Shown: in pieces, positions 30,900 to 38,555 of the stretch
How positions within the stretch are numbered: the first letter of the stretch is position 1
Layout: every line of letters begins with the position of its first letter
Notes under the pieces: generated by a model
What the model was told of the DNA's origin: nothing
Seen by the model: the letters and a program-made list of their open reading frames with translations, nothing else
The model's database searches: none
Source: GCA-2862585 sp049890295
GTDB taxonomy: Bacteria > Bacteroidota > Bacteroidia > Flavobacteriales > UBA7312
Length of the DNA stretch: 49,751 nt
Reading direction: 5' to 3'
NCBI GenBank assembly: GCA_049890295.1
Contig: JBMHBP010000008.1
Location: 1 to 49,751, forward strand
Program-made: the position numbers and the translations under genes

Positions 30900-33287
30900 T
30901 TAGTTAAGTAAATTACCAAATTTCAAACCAAAATAAATTGTTCTAGGTGATAATGGACCGTATACATAAGCTGGATCACGTTTAATACCACTATCAAAAT
31001 CAGTCTGGTATGAGTTAAATATATTTTTTACACCACCCAAAAACTGAAGTGAAGATACACCAAGCTTAAGAGTATAAGTCAATTTCATTCCTAAATCAAA
31101 GAAACTATCACTTTCTATTATACCGTTAGCGTTAGTAGGTTTGTCTTCTATACCTTCGTACAATACGCTCATTGATCCAGTATAATTTGCATTTGCAGAA
31201 AAAGAAAATCCTTTTCGTAATTTATAATCAAGAATAAAAAATCCATAATGATTAGGAGTCCTTAAAAATTTCTTAGAGCCCCAATCTTGAACATCATCAT
31301 ATTCGCTAATCTGAGAAGTAAAACCTGAAGTGAACTCCAAAACATTAGTTGGTTTTAAACGTACCTCTAAATTTAACCCCTTAACAATTGCCCCACTTGA
31401 ATTAATTCTAGTATAGATAACCTGACCATTTTCATCTGGCTCACCTAATTCATTAGCAAAAGCATCTTGTAATCTTGTCTGGAATCCCTCAACTAAAATA
31501 CCTGTAAAGGTCGTTCCAATTAGCTTGTTATAGTCTAATGAAATTAAATAACTATGACTTGTTTCTTGTTTAAGATCGAGGCTATTTTTGTGAATAACTT
31601 GTTTTAGTCCAGAAGTCTCTAAATGTAAATCTTCATCAAAGATTTGTGGAGCCCTGTACCCTTGAGAGTATGTACTTCTTAATTGAATGAAGTCTGTTAC
31701 ATTATACAAAGCACTCAAACGAGGACTAACAACTGTATTAATCTTAACACTGTCTATTGCATGTTCAAAGTCTTCAATTGCATAATTATCTACCCTTACT
31801 CCAATTGATGCCTTTAAATTATTTAAGGTAAGATCGTATTGAGCAAAAACCCCATTAACAACAGAAGATTGATCTGCTACAATGGTATTTCCATATCTAG
31901 GATGTGTAACACTAGAATCACTCCAATCAATGATAACACTATCTAAATCTAAATAGCCTAATTTGACATCTTTCAGTAAATCAGTAGTATTTTCTAAACC
32001 AACCACTAATGAACCTTTATTCAAATGTACCTTATAATGAGCACCTAAATTATAGTTAGTTCCCTTTGAAGTTCCGTAATCTGCTAATGATTGTTCTGCT
32101 CCATAATATGAATCACGATTTAATAATTGACCCGAACCATAAACAGTTAGTAAATCATATTCTCTGAAGTATTTTTCGTATTTAATTCCAGCAACATTCA
32201 GGTCATGTGTTAATGACTCTGCAATATCTCTTTCGTGTAGAGTGTGGTCCTGCATATTGCCACCGTCACGTTGTTCCTTAATACCGAAATAATCAATAGA
32301 TAACTTATCACGATGAGTAAATTTATGAAATGCACTAGCACCATAAGTAATATTTTCTAATGGTGCGAGTTCTGAAAAACTATCATTATTTGCATCGTAT
32401 ATTGCTCTTTTTCTACTAAATCCATATACTGATACTCCAGATTTTATGTCATCAGAAACTACTGAAGTATTAAAATTGATAGAATAGTCAGGAGTAGCTT
32501 CTCCATTAGTATTATAGCCTGTTAAGGCATAGTTTGTTCCTGCTTCGAAACTATTTATTAGTGGTTCTTTCATAATTATATTTATGGTACCTGCTATAGC
32601 ATTTCCTCCATACAAAGCCGATCCTCCACCCCTACTAACTTCAATTTTATCTATCATATTAGTAGGAATCAATTCTAGACCATAAACACCTGCTAAACCA
32701 CTAAAAATAGGGCGGCTATTTATTAATATCTGTGAATAGGGTCCTTCTAATCCGTTCATACGTACTTGTGAAAAACCACAATTTTGACAATTATTTTCGA
32801 GCCGAAGACCAGGAGAAAAGTTTAGTCCTTCTCCTAGCGTTAATGATTGAGTGGAATTTATCAATTTTGGTGATATGGTATTGACAATAACAGGCGCTTG
32901 AGTACGCTTTTGCTCACTCCTACTTGCTGACACTACAACCTCATCAATGTTTAAGACATCTTTTTCAAGCTCAAAATTGACTTCTATAGAACTACCTTTT
33001 TTTATAGTAACTTCCTGTTCTAATGACTTGTACCCCACGACACTAACGAAGAATCTGTGATGGCCCAATGGCATGTCAATGAATTGATAATGACCAGTTG
33101 CATCACTTGCTGTACCAATGGTTGAGCCTTTTAACCCGATCGATGCAAATGGAATATACTCGCCATCACAAACCACATGACCAAAAATATTGACAGGTGT
33201 ATCTTTTTGATTATTTTGAGAAAAAATAGGGTTTGTTAAAATAAATGAAAATAGTATAAATAAAATGTTTAGTTGAAAATAATTCAT
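30900..33287 (-). CDS. TonB-dependent receptor, likely metal or metallophore uptake
   Basis: A 795-residue receptor. The signal peptide is MNYFQLNILFILFSFILTNP followed by IFSQ. A carboxypeptidase-regulatory-like domain follows (IFGHVVCDGEYIPFASIGLKG). The plug contains NCQNCGFSQVRMNGLEGPYS, then SRPIFSGLAGVYGLELIPTN and SRGGGSALYGGNAIAGTINI, and the barrel follows. The NCQNC pair in the plug is notable. The frame continues upstream to a TTG at 33314 that lies in the -7 box (33312-33319), so ATG 33287 is the start. It is divergent from a DtxR/MntR repressor and a ZIP transporter, with matching half-sites at both promoters, which suggests metal-regulated uptake. Iron, manganese and zinc are all possible. 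Confidence 0.9.
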   Translation of the reverse strand: MNYFQLNILFILFSFILTNPIFSQNNQKDTPVNIFGHVVCDGEYIPFASIGLKGSTIGTASDATGHYQFIDMPLGHHRFFVSVVGYKSLEQEVTIKKGSSIEVNFELEKDVLNIDEVVVSASRSEQKRTQAPVIVNTISPKLINSTQSLTLGEGLNFSPGLRLENNCQNCGFSQVRMNGLEGPYSQILINSRPIFSGLAGVYGLELIPTNMIDKIEVSRGGGSALYGGNAIAGTINIIMKEPLINSFEAGTNYALTGYNTNGEATPDYSINFNTSVVSDDIKSGVSVYGFSRKRAIYDANNDSFSELAPLENITYGASAFHKFTHRDKLSIDYFGIKEQRDGGNMQDHTLHERDIAESLTHDLNVAGIKYEKYFREYDLLTVYGSGQLLNRDSYYGAEQSLADYGTSKGTNYNLGAHYKVHLNKGSLVVGLENTTDLLKDVKLGYLDLDSVIIDWSDSSVTHPRYGNTIVADQSSVVNGVFAQYDLTLNNLKASIGVRVDNYAIEDFEHAIDSVKINTVVSPRLSALYNVTDFIQLRSTYSQGYRAPQIFDEDLHLETSGLKQVIHKNSLDLKQETSHSYLISLDYNKLIGTTFTGILVEGFQTRLQDAFANELGEPDENGQVIYTRINSSGAIVKGLNLEVRLKPTNVLEFTSGFTSQISEYDDVQDWGSKKFLRTPNHYGFFILDYKLRKGFSFSANANYTGSMSVLYEGIEDKPTNANGIIESDSFFDLGMKLTYTLKLGVSSLQFLGGVKNIFNSYQTDFDSGIKRDPAYVYGPLSPRTIYFGLKFGNLLN

Positions 33288-33311
33288 GTTTATAGCTCTA
33301 AGATATATTGA

Positions 33312-33319
33312 CAAATGTA
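33312..33319 (-). promoter_or_regulatory. -7 box TACATTTG of the TonB receptor
   Basis: An exact TAnnTTTG match on the minus strand, 24 nt before the ATG at 33287. A candidate operator (33335-33357) covers the expected -33 position. Confidence 0.6.
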
Positions 33320-33334
33320 TAACATTATTTTATA

Positions 33335-33357
33335 TTATTTATAATTAATCTAAATAA
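33335..33357. promoter_or_regulatory. Candidate DtxR/MntR operator at the receptor promoter
   Basis: Arms TTATTTA and TAAATAA form a 7-bp inverted repeat with a 9-nt spacer, and the site contains TAATCTAA (33346-33353). It lies about 16-38 bp upstream of the receptor -7 box, where a bound repressor would block RNA polymerase. The same TAATCTAA occurs in the second candidate site. Confidence 0.45.
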
Positions 33358-33368
33358 AAATAACGTTT

Positions 33369-33382
33369 TTAGACTAATCTAA
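33369..33382. promoter_or_regulatory. Candidate DtxR/MntR operator at the regulator promoter
   Basis: TTAGACTAATCTAA is a near-perfect 14-bp palindrome (arms TTAGA / TCTAA, one mismatched pair in the centre). It resembles the TTAGG...CCTAA layout of DtxR/IdeR boxes. It ends 22 bp before the -7 box of the regulator gene. Confidence 0.5.
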
Positions 33383-33404
33383 TTTATTTATTAGGCAAAT
33401 ATAA

Positions 33405-33412
33405 TATATTTG
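33405..33412 (+). promoter_or_regulatory. -7 box TATATTTG, 4 nt before the DtxR-family ATG
   Basis: The plus strand reads TATATTTG-TATA-ATG at 33405-33419, the same layout as three other genes in the window. Confidence 0.65.
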
Positions 33413-33416
33413 TATA

Positions 33417-34073
33417 ATGTTAACACGTGCCGAAGAAAATTATCTTAAAGCTATTCTCAAACTTTCTGAGGAAAATGAAGCATCAATTTCTACAAATTCA
33501 ATTGCTGAAGAACTTTCTACAAAAGCTTCATCAGTTACAGATATGATTAAAAAGTTAACTGAAAAAAAACTAGTGGACTATATCCCCTATCATGGTGTTA
33601 ATTTAACCCAAGAGGGGATGAAGAAAGCTGTAGAAGTTATTAGAAATCACCGACTATGGGAAGTATTTCTAGTCAATAAACTCAATTTTCAGTGGGACGA
33701 AGTGCATGATGTGGCCGAACAGTTGGAACACATTCGTTCACCCAAACTAATCAATGCTTTAGACAAATTTTTAGGCTATCCTAAACATGACCCACACGGT
33801 GAACCAATTCCAAATAAAAAAGGGCAATTTCCTAAATCATTTTCTCAACCACTCAGTACATTAATGACAGGAAGTGAAGGGCAAGTCATAGGAGTGGCAC
33901 AAGACAATCCTGTGTTTTTACAATACCTAGATTCATTAAATATTACTCTAGGAACTATAGTAAAAGTCATCAAAAAAGTTGACTTTGACCTTTCTATGGA
34001 AATAAAAATCAATGATAGGCATATTCAAATAAGTAATGAAGTTGCCATTAACTTATTAATTAAAGAACAATGA
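33417..34073 (+). CDS. DtxR/MntR family metal-dependent transcriptional repressor
   Basis: A 218-residue regulator. The N-terminal winged helix is TRAEENYLKAILKLSEEN, then ISTNSIAEELSTKASSVTDM, then IKKLTEKKLVDYIPYHGVNL. The metal-binding dimerisation domain has EVIRNHRLWEVFLVNKL and WDEVHDVAEQLEHIRSPKL, supplying His and Glu ligands. A C-terminal SH3/FeoA-like domain covers about 145-215. The protein should bind DNA when loaded with Mn(II) or Fe(II). It overlaps the ZIP transporter gene by 4 nt (ATGA), so it is coupled to it. Autoregulation is likely given the palindrome at its promoter. Confidence 0.92.
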   Translation: MLTRAEENYLKAILKLSEENEASISTNSIAEELSTKASSVTDMIKKLTEKKLVDYIPYHGVNLTQEGMKKAVEVIRNHRLWEVFLVNKLNFQWDEVHDVAEQLEHIRSPKLINALDKFLGYPKHDPHGEPIPNKKGQFPKSFSQPLSTLMTGSEGQVIGVAQDNPVFLQYLDSLNITLGTIVKVIKKVDFDLSMEIKINDRHIQISNEVAINLLIKEQ

Positions 34074-34909
34074 ACGAATTATACAGTTGGTTTGTAGATC
34101 AGCATCCCGTACTTCAAGCTTTATTAGCAGGTCTTTTCACCTGGGGACTAACCGCTAGTGGTGCCGCATTAGTGGTCTTTTTTAATAAGACTAATCGAAA
34201 ACTTTTGGATGCTTCATTAGGGTTTACTGGCGGAGTAATGATTGCAGCTAGTTTTTGGTCCTTACTTTCTCCTGCCATTAGTTACGTTGAAATGCAAAAC
34301 GAACTAGGAACTTCTAATCTTCCCTCATGGTTTCCTCCAGCCATCGGATTTTTCATGGGAGCTATGTTTCTATATTGGTTAGATAAAATTATTCCTCATT
34401 TACACTTATTCAAAAAAGTTGAGGAAGCAGAAGGCTACCCTACCAAATGGAAAAAAACCATTCTTTTGGTATTGGCCATAGCCTTACATAATATTCCCGA
34501 GGGATTAGCAGTAGGTGTGGCTTTCGGAGCCATTGCTCATGGAATACCTGGCTTTGAAATTGGAGCTGCTATTGCTTTGGCTATTGGAATTGGTATCCAA
34601 AATTTTCCTGAAGGTTTTGCTGTTTCTATGCCCTTGAGACGTCAAGGAGTAAGTCGCTTAAAAAGTTGGAAGTGGGGTCAACTATCCGCCATTGTTGAGC
34701 CTGTTTTTGCGGTGATAGGAGCTGCTACGGTTATGTATGCCTTACCTATTTTGCCCTACGCCCTAGCTTTTGCAGCTGGTGCTATGATTTTTATAGTTGT
34801 TGAAGAAGTTATTCCAGAGAGCCAAAGCGGTGGTAATACAGATATTGCGACTATGGGACTAATTGCTGGATTCATTGTAATGATGATATTAGATGTAGCT
34901 CTAGGATAA
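34070..34909 (+). CDS. ZIP family divalent metal transporter (GufA-like)
   Basis: A 279-residue inner-membrane protein with eight predicted helices that imports Zn, Mn or Fe. The two metal-site helices are clear: HNIPEGLAVGVAFG (His140, Asn141, Glu144) and QNFPEGFAVSMPLRRQG (Gln177, Asn178, Glu181). A His-containing loop (IIPHLHLFKK, 108-117) is in the cytoplasmic loop region. Coupling to a DtxR-family gene suggests Mn or Fe, but ZIP specificity cannot be read from this. Confidence 0.93.
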   Translation: MNELYSWFVDQHPVLQALLAGLFTWGLTASGAALVVFFNKTNRKLLDASLGFTGGVMIAASFWSLLSPAISYVEMQNELGTSNLPSWFPPAIGFFMGAMFLYWLDKIIPHLHLFKKVEEAEGYPTKWKKTILLVLAIALHNIPEGLAVGVAFGAIAHGIPGFEIGAAIALAIGIGIQNFPEGFAVSMPLRRQGVSRLKSWKWGQLSAIVEPVFAVIGAATVMYALPILPYALAFAAGAMIFIVVEEVIPESQSGGNTDIATMGLIAGFIVMMILDVALG

Positions 34910-34930
34910 AATCCGTAACTTCGGCGACCA

Positions 34931-35374
34931 ATGAAATCGGTAAATATCCAAAATAAAAAAGCTCGTTTTGAATACGAATTGCTGGATAAATTCGTGGCAG
35001 GATTACAATTGACTGGAACTGAAATTAAATCCATTCGCTTAAGTAAGGCATCAATTGCTGAGTCGTTTTGTTCTTTTAAAAAGGATGAACTTTTTATTGT
35101 TGGGATGAATATTGAAGAGTATGCTTTCGGCACTTATAGTAACCACCAACCTAAACGTGATAGAAAATTATTACTAAATCGTCTAGAGTTAGATAAAATT
35201 CAGAAAAAACTAAAGGATGTAGGACTGACGGTTGTACCTCTGAGGTTATTTTTGAGTGAAAAGGGATGGGCCAAAATAGAAATTGCTGTTGCTAAAGGAA
35301 AGAAACTACACGACAAACGAAATTCGATTAAAGACAAAGATATACAAAGAGATATCGACAGAGCAAAAAAATAA
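34931..35374 (+). CDS. smpB: SsrA-binding protein SmpB
   Basis: A 147-residue tmRNA partner in trans-translation, which rescues stalled ribosomes. It shows NIQNKKARFEYELLDKFVAG, then LTGTEIKSIRLSKASIAESF, the NHQPKRDRKLLLNRLEL segment, VVPLRLFLSEKGWAKIEIAVAKGKK and the basic C-terminal tail DKRNSIKDKDIQRDIDRAKK. Length is normal. The tmRNA gene (ssrA) is not in this window. It lies 21 nt after the ZIP gene. Confidence 0.96.
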   Translation: MKSVNIQNKKARFEYELLDKFVAGLQLTGTEIKSIRLSKASIAESFCSFKKDELFIVGMNIEEYAFGTYSNHQPKRDRKLLLNRLELDKIQKKLKDVGLTVVPLRLFLSEKGWAKIEIAVAKGKKLHDKRNSIKDKDIQRDIDRAKK

Positions 35375-35400
35375 AAAAAGCCCCTCAAATGAGGGGCTTT
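35365..35400 (-). terminator. Terminator of dnaK, shared with smpB
   Basis: Stem AAAGCCCCTC / GAGGGGCTTT (35377-35386 and 35391-35400) with a 4-nt loop. The minus-strand side has a long T-rich tail reaching 35365, inside the end of smpB. The plus-strand side has only TTTT, so it is strong for dnaK and weaker for smpB. Confidence 0.88.
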
Positions 35401-35427
35401 TACAATTTTAAGAAAATAAGAAACGAA

Positions 35428-37329
35428 TTATTTATCGTCTTTAACTTCTTCAAAATCAACATCAGTGACATCATCGGATCCGCCTTCAGCATTGGGCTGA
35501 GCGGCACCTTCAGCACCTTGCTGATCTTGAGTAGCCTTATACATTTCTTCAGAGGCTGCAGTCCATGCCGTATTGATAGTTTCCATAGCGGCGTCAATAG
35601 CCGCAAGGTCTTTGCTTTCTTGTGCTTTTTTCAAACCTTCTAATGCATCTTCAATAGGCTTTTTCTTATCGTCAGATAATTTATCACCATACTCCTTGAG
35701 TTGCTTTTCAGTTTGGAAAATCATAGCATCAGCGGCATTGACTTTTTCAACTTGTTCTTTAGCTTGTTTATCGGCATCGGCATTAGCTTCTGCTTCTTTC
35801 TTCATTCTTTCGATTTCTTCGTCAGATAAACCGGAAGAAGCTTCAATCTTTATATTTTGCTCTTTACCAGTAGCTTTATCTTTAGCAGATACATTTAATA
35901 TACCGTTAGCATCAATATCAAAAGTGACTTCGATTTGAGGTACACCTCTTTGAGCTGGCGGAATATCCGATAATTGAAAACGACCTATGGTTTTATTATC
36001 AGCTGACATGGGTCGCTCACCTTGTAGTACGTGAATATCTACGGCTGGCTGATTATCAGCAGCTGTTGAAAATACCTCCGACTTTTTGGTTGGAATAGTA
36101 GTATTTGATTCAATTAATTTAGTCATAACACCACCCATTGTTTCTATTCCTAAAGATAATGGTGTAACATCTAATAAAAGAACGTCCTTTACATCACCAG
36201 TTAGTACACCACCTTGTATAGCTGCACCAATAGCTACTACTTCATCTGGATTAACTCCTTTTGAAGGCTCTTTGCCAAAGAATTCTTTTACAATATTTTG
36301 AATGGCTGGAATTCGAGTAGAACCCCCTACCAAAATGACTTCGTCAATATCGCTTGCTGACAAACCAGCATCTTTGAGAGCTTGCTTACATGGCTCCATG
36401 GTAGCTTGAATAAGTTTGTCGGCTAATTTTTCGAACTGAGCACGGGTCAATGTTCTTACCAAGTGTTTTGGTCCAGAAGCTGTAGCAGTTATATATGGTA
36501 AATTGATTTCAGTTTGTGCACTAGATGACAATTCAACTTTTGCTTTTTCGGCCGCTTCTTTTAAACGTTGTAAGGCCATAGGATCTTGACGCAGGTCCAT
36601 ATTCTCTTCCGACTTAAACTCTTCGGCCATCCAGTCGATAAGTACTTGGTCGAAGTCATCACCACCAAGGTGCGTATCTCCATTTGTTGATTTTACTTCA
36701 AATACGCCATCACCCAATTCTAGTACAGAAATATCAAAAGTTCCACCTCCTAAATCGAAAACTGCAATGGTTTGGTCTTTATCTGACTTATCTAAACCAT
36801 AGGCTAAAGCTGCGGCTGTTGGCTCGTTAATAATACGGCTTACTTTTAATCCTGCAACCTCTCCTGCTTCCTTGGTAGCCTGACGCTGTGCGTCATTAAA
36901 GTAGGCTGGCACTGTTACTACAGCTTCTTTCACTTCATACCCTAAATAGTCTTCTGCAGTTTTCTTCATTTTTTGAAGCACCATAGCAGAAATTTCTTGC
37001 GGGGTATACTTTCTATCATCTATTTGTACACGTGGTGTGTCGTTATCACCTTTTACTACAGTGTAGGGCACTCTTTCTGCTTCTTTTTTAAGTTTAGAAA
37101 AAGATTCGCCCATAAATCGTTTGATAGAAGCAATGGTTTTTTGCGGATTTGTGATAGCTTGTCTTTTAGCTGGATCACCTACTTTTCGTTCGCCACCTTC
37201 TACAAAGGCTACGATGGAAGGAGTAGTTCGTTTTCCTTCACTATTCGGAATAACAACTGGTTCATTTCCTTCCATTACTGAAACGCATGAGTTGGTAGTT
37301 CCTAAATCAATTCCAATTATTTTACTCAT
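35428..37329 (-). CDS. dnaK: Molecular chaperone DnaK (Hsp70)
   Basis: A 633-residue ATP-dependent chaperone. The nucleotide-binding domain starts with GIDLGTTNSCVSVMEG and contains VPAYFNDAQRQATKEAG, IINEPTAAALAYGLDK, FDLGGGTFDISVLEL and ILVGGSTRIPAIQ. The substrate domain contains LLLDVTPLSLGIETMGGV. The helical lid follows, with the disordered tail ending EEVKDDK, as in other DnaK proteins. It stands alone; dnaJ and grpE are not adjacent. No exact TAnnTTTG box precedes it, but a sigma-54-like -24/-12 element does. Confidence 0.98.
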   Translation of the reverse strand: MSKIIGIDLGTTNSCVSVMEGNEPVVIPNSEGKRTTPSIVAFVEGGERKVGDPAKRQAITNPQKTIASIKRFMGESFSKLKKEAERVPYTVVKGDNDTPRVQIDDRKYTPQEISAMVLQKMKKTAEDYLGYEVKEAVVTVPAYFNDAQRQATKEAGEVAGLKVSRIINEPTAAALAYGLDKSDKDQTIAVFDLGGGTFDISVLELGDGVFEVKSTNGDTHLGGDDFDQVLIDWMAEEFKSEENMDLRQDPMALQRLKEAAEKAKVELSSSAQTEINLPYITATASGPKHLVRTLTRAQFEKLADKLIQATMEPCKQALKDAGLSASDIDEVILVGGSTRIPAIQNIVKEFFGKEPSKGVNPDEVVAIGAAIQGGVLTGDVKDVLLLDVTPLSLGIETMGGVMTKLIESNTTIPTKKSEVFSTAADNQPAVDIHVLQGERPMSADNKTIGRFQLSDIPPAQRGVPQIEVTFDIDANGILNVSAKDKATGKEQNIKIEASSGLSDEEIERMKKEAEANADADKQAKEQVEKVNAADAMIFQTEKQLKEYGDKLSDDKKKPIEDALEGLKKAQESKDLAAIDAAMETINTAWTAASEEMYKATQDQQGAEGAAQPNAEGGSDDVTDVDFEEVKDDK

Positions 37330-37374
37330 TTTATATAATTTTATTGGGTTTCGTTATTTCACTTTATGCTAAAG

Positions 37375-37390
37375 GCAAATGGTGTGCCAA
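37375..37390 (-). promoter_or_regulatory. Sigma-54-like -24/-12 element upstream of dnaK
   Basis: The minus strand reads TTGGCACACCATTTGC, with exact GG-N10-GC spacing and close agreement to YTGGCACG-N4-TTGCW. A transcript would start about 12 nt downstream, roughly 34 nt before the dnaK ATG. No CIRCE element is present and I found no TAnnTTTG box in the 108-bp gap. Confidence 0.45.
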
Positions 37391-37437
37391 TAAAAAAAAT
37401 AAAGACAACTATTCAGTTTTTAAGACAAAATGACAGG

Positions 37438-38490
37438 TTAAGGCTCTATGAAGTTGAGTTGATTTGTGAGATCACCATTAGATAATTCGGTGAGAGAAGA
37501 AATACCAAGGTACTTACCTGTTTGTATTGAATGTAATCGAGATGAAAACACTCCTCTTCCATTCTCTATATTTGTAAAAGATGGTGGGTCTTGAAATAAA
37601 GCTGAGGGTAAATTATTAACTTCTATAAACTGAGATATATCTTCTCCACCTACAACAAATAAAAAATCTACGCCACCAATCCAATAGTCATACTCTGGAA
37701 AACCATCTTGTAATTCTTTGGCATTTATCCGCTGTACTAATGGATCTTCTTGAATGGAATTGTTCACAAAATAATAGAAGCTCTCGCCAGTAATATATAT
37801 TTCCATGTCAGTACCACCTGAGGCATTAGGAGCATACATTTGTGGGTAGGCTTTATCGATGTATTTACGATTTACTTCACCTGTTTTGATATTCTTTTCA
37901 TGGAAATAAAAACGGAGATATGGTTTGTAAATCTTACCATTTCTAGAAGATGACCACATAAGTCGGTGACGACGATATTCGTTATTTTTAAAAAAAGTCA
38001 ATTCATCAGTAAACCCTTGGTTAATTTCTAAAGGTTCTATTAAAGTCGTGCTAGATTTAGCTTCATATCCCGATTGGATATTATGAACATGTAAATGATA
38101 GGTAAGTGCTTGATCTAACTCTTGAGTTGTAATATACTCTACTGAATAATCAATTGCAAAAATGGTATCAAAACCAGAGTGAAAACGGTTATTGGTGATA
38201 TGGTATTGAAGGGGTATGTTTTGAATGGTATCATCATCCTTGTCAATTCCATACAACTTCACTTCTATTTCGTTTTCATCATAATAAATTGAATCTATAT
38301 TTTGTGACATTGTGTAGGCACTCTCTTGACCCAAAAAAGCCTTATAAACTACTACTCTCTGTGTATCTAAAGTTTGATCTAATAAACCATATACAACGGC
38401 TGTTTCTTTCCATGGAGCATTAACATCAAAATCCGTTTCACAAGCTAAAAGAATCGCTAAAAAAGGTAATAAAAAGGTACTTTTTTTCAT
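37438..38490 (-). CDS. Hypothetical outer-membrane lipoprotein
   Basis: A 350-residue lipoprotein (signal MKKSTFLLPFLAILLAC, Cys17). The N-terminal mature part reads ETDFDVNAPWKETAVVYGLL, then DQTLDTQRVVVYKAFLGQES. This is a conserved Bacteroidota pattern I have seen in unnamed proteins and which looks distantly like DUF4249. It is beta-rich, with no catalytic motif. A TAAATTTG box 5 nt before the ATG supports the start. It lies 108 nt upstream of dnaK on the same strand; cotranscription is possible but dnaK has its own candidate promoter. Confidence 0.8.
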   Translation of the reverse strand: MKKSTFLLPFLAILLACETDFDVNAPWKETAVVYGLLDQTLDTQRVVVYKAFLGQESAYTMSQNIDSIYYDENEIEVKLYGIDKDDDTIQNIPLQYHITNNRFHSGFDTIFAIDYSVEYITTQELDQALTYHLHVHNIQSGYEAKSSTTLIEPLEINQGFTDELTFFKNNEYRRHRLMWSSSRNGKIYKPYLRFYFHEKNIKTGEVNRKYIDKAYPQMYAPNASGGTDMEIYITGESFYYFVNNSIQEDPLVQRINAKELQDGFPEYDYWIGGVDFLFVVGGEDISQFIEVNNLPSALFQDPPSFTNIENGRGVFSSRLHSIQTGKYLGISSLTELSNGDLTNQLNFIEP

Positions 38491-38495
38491 AATTG

Positions 38496-38503
38496 CAAAT
38501 TTA
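38496..38503 (-). promoter_or_regulatory. -7 box TAAATTTG, 5 nt before the ATG at 38490
   Basis: The minus strand reads TAAATTTG-CAATT-ATG. The 5-nt gap equals that between the rnpB box and the rnpB 5' end, so a leaderless mRNA is expected. Confidence 0.6.
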
Positions 38504-38529
38504 TACTTTTAATTCTAATTAACACTTAG

Positions 38530-38537
38530 TACATTTG
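38530..38537 (+). promoter_or_regulatory. -7 box TACATTTG of the coiled-coil/SPOR gene
   Basis: An exact TAnnTTTG match 18 nt before the ATG at 38556. It contains the TTG at which the longer frame would begin, which argues for the ATG start. Confidence 0.55.
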
Positions 38538-38555
38538 TTTCAAACTCAATATGCC

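Noticed and set aside
33288..33314. TTG start adding nine residues to the TonB receptor
   Set aside because: The TTG lies in the -7 box, and the ATG at 33287 begins a perfect signal peptide.
36973..37281. Plus-strand frames opposite dnaK
   Set aside because: Shadows of a highly conserved gene; no start signals, and the translations are low-complexity Phe/Ser-rich.
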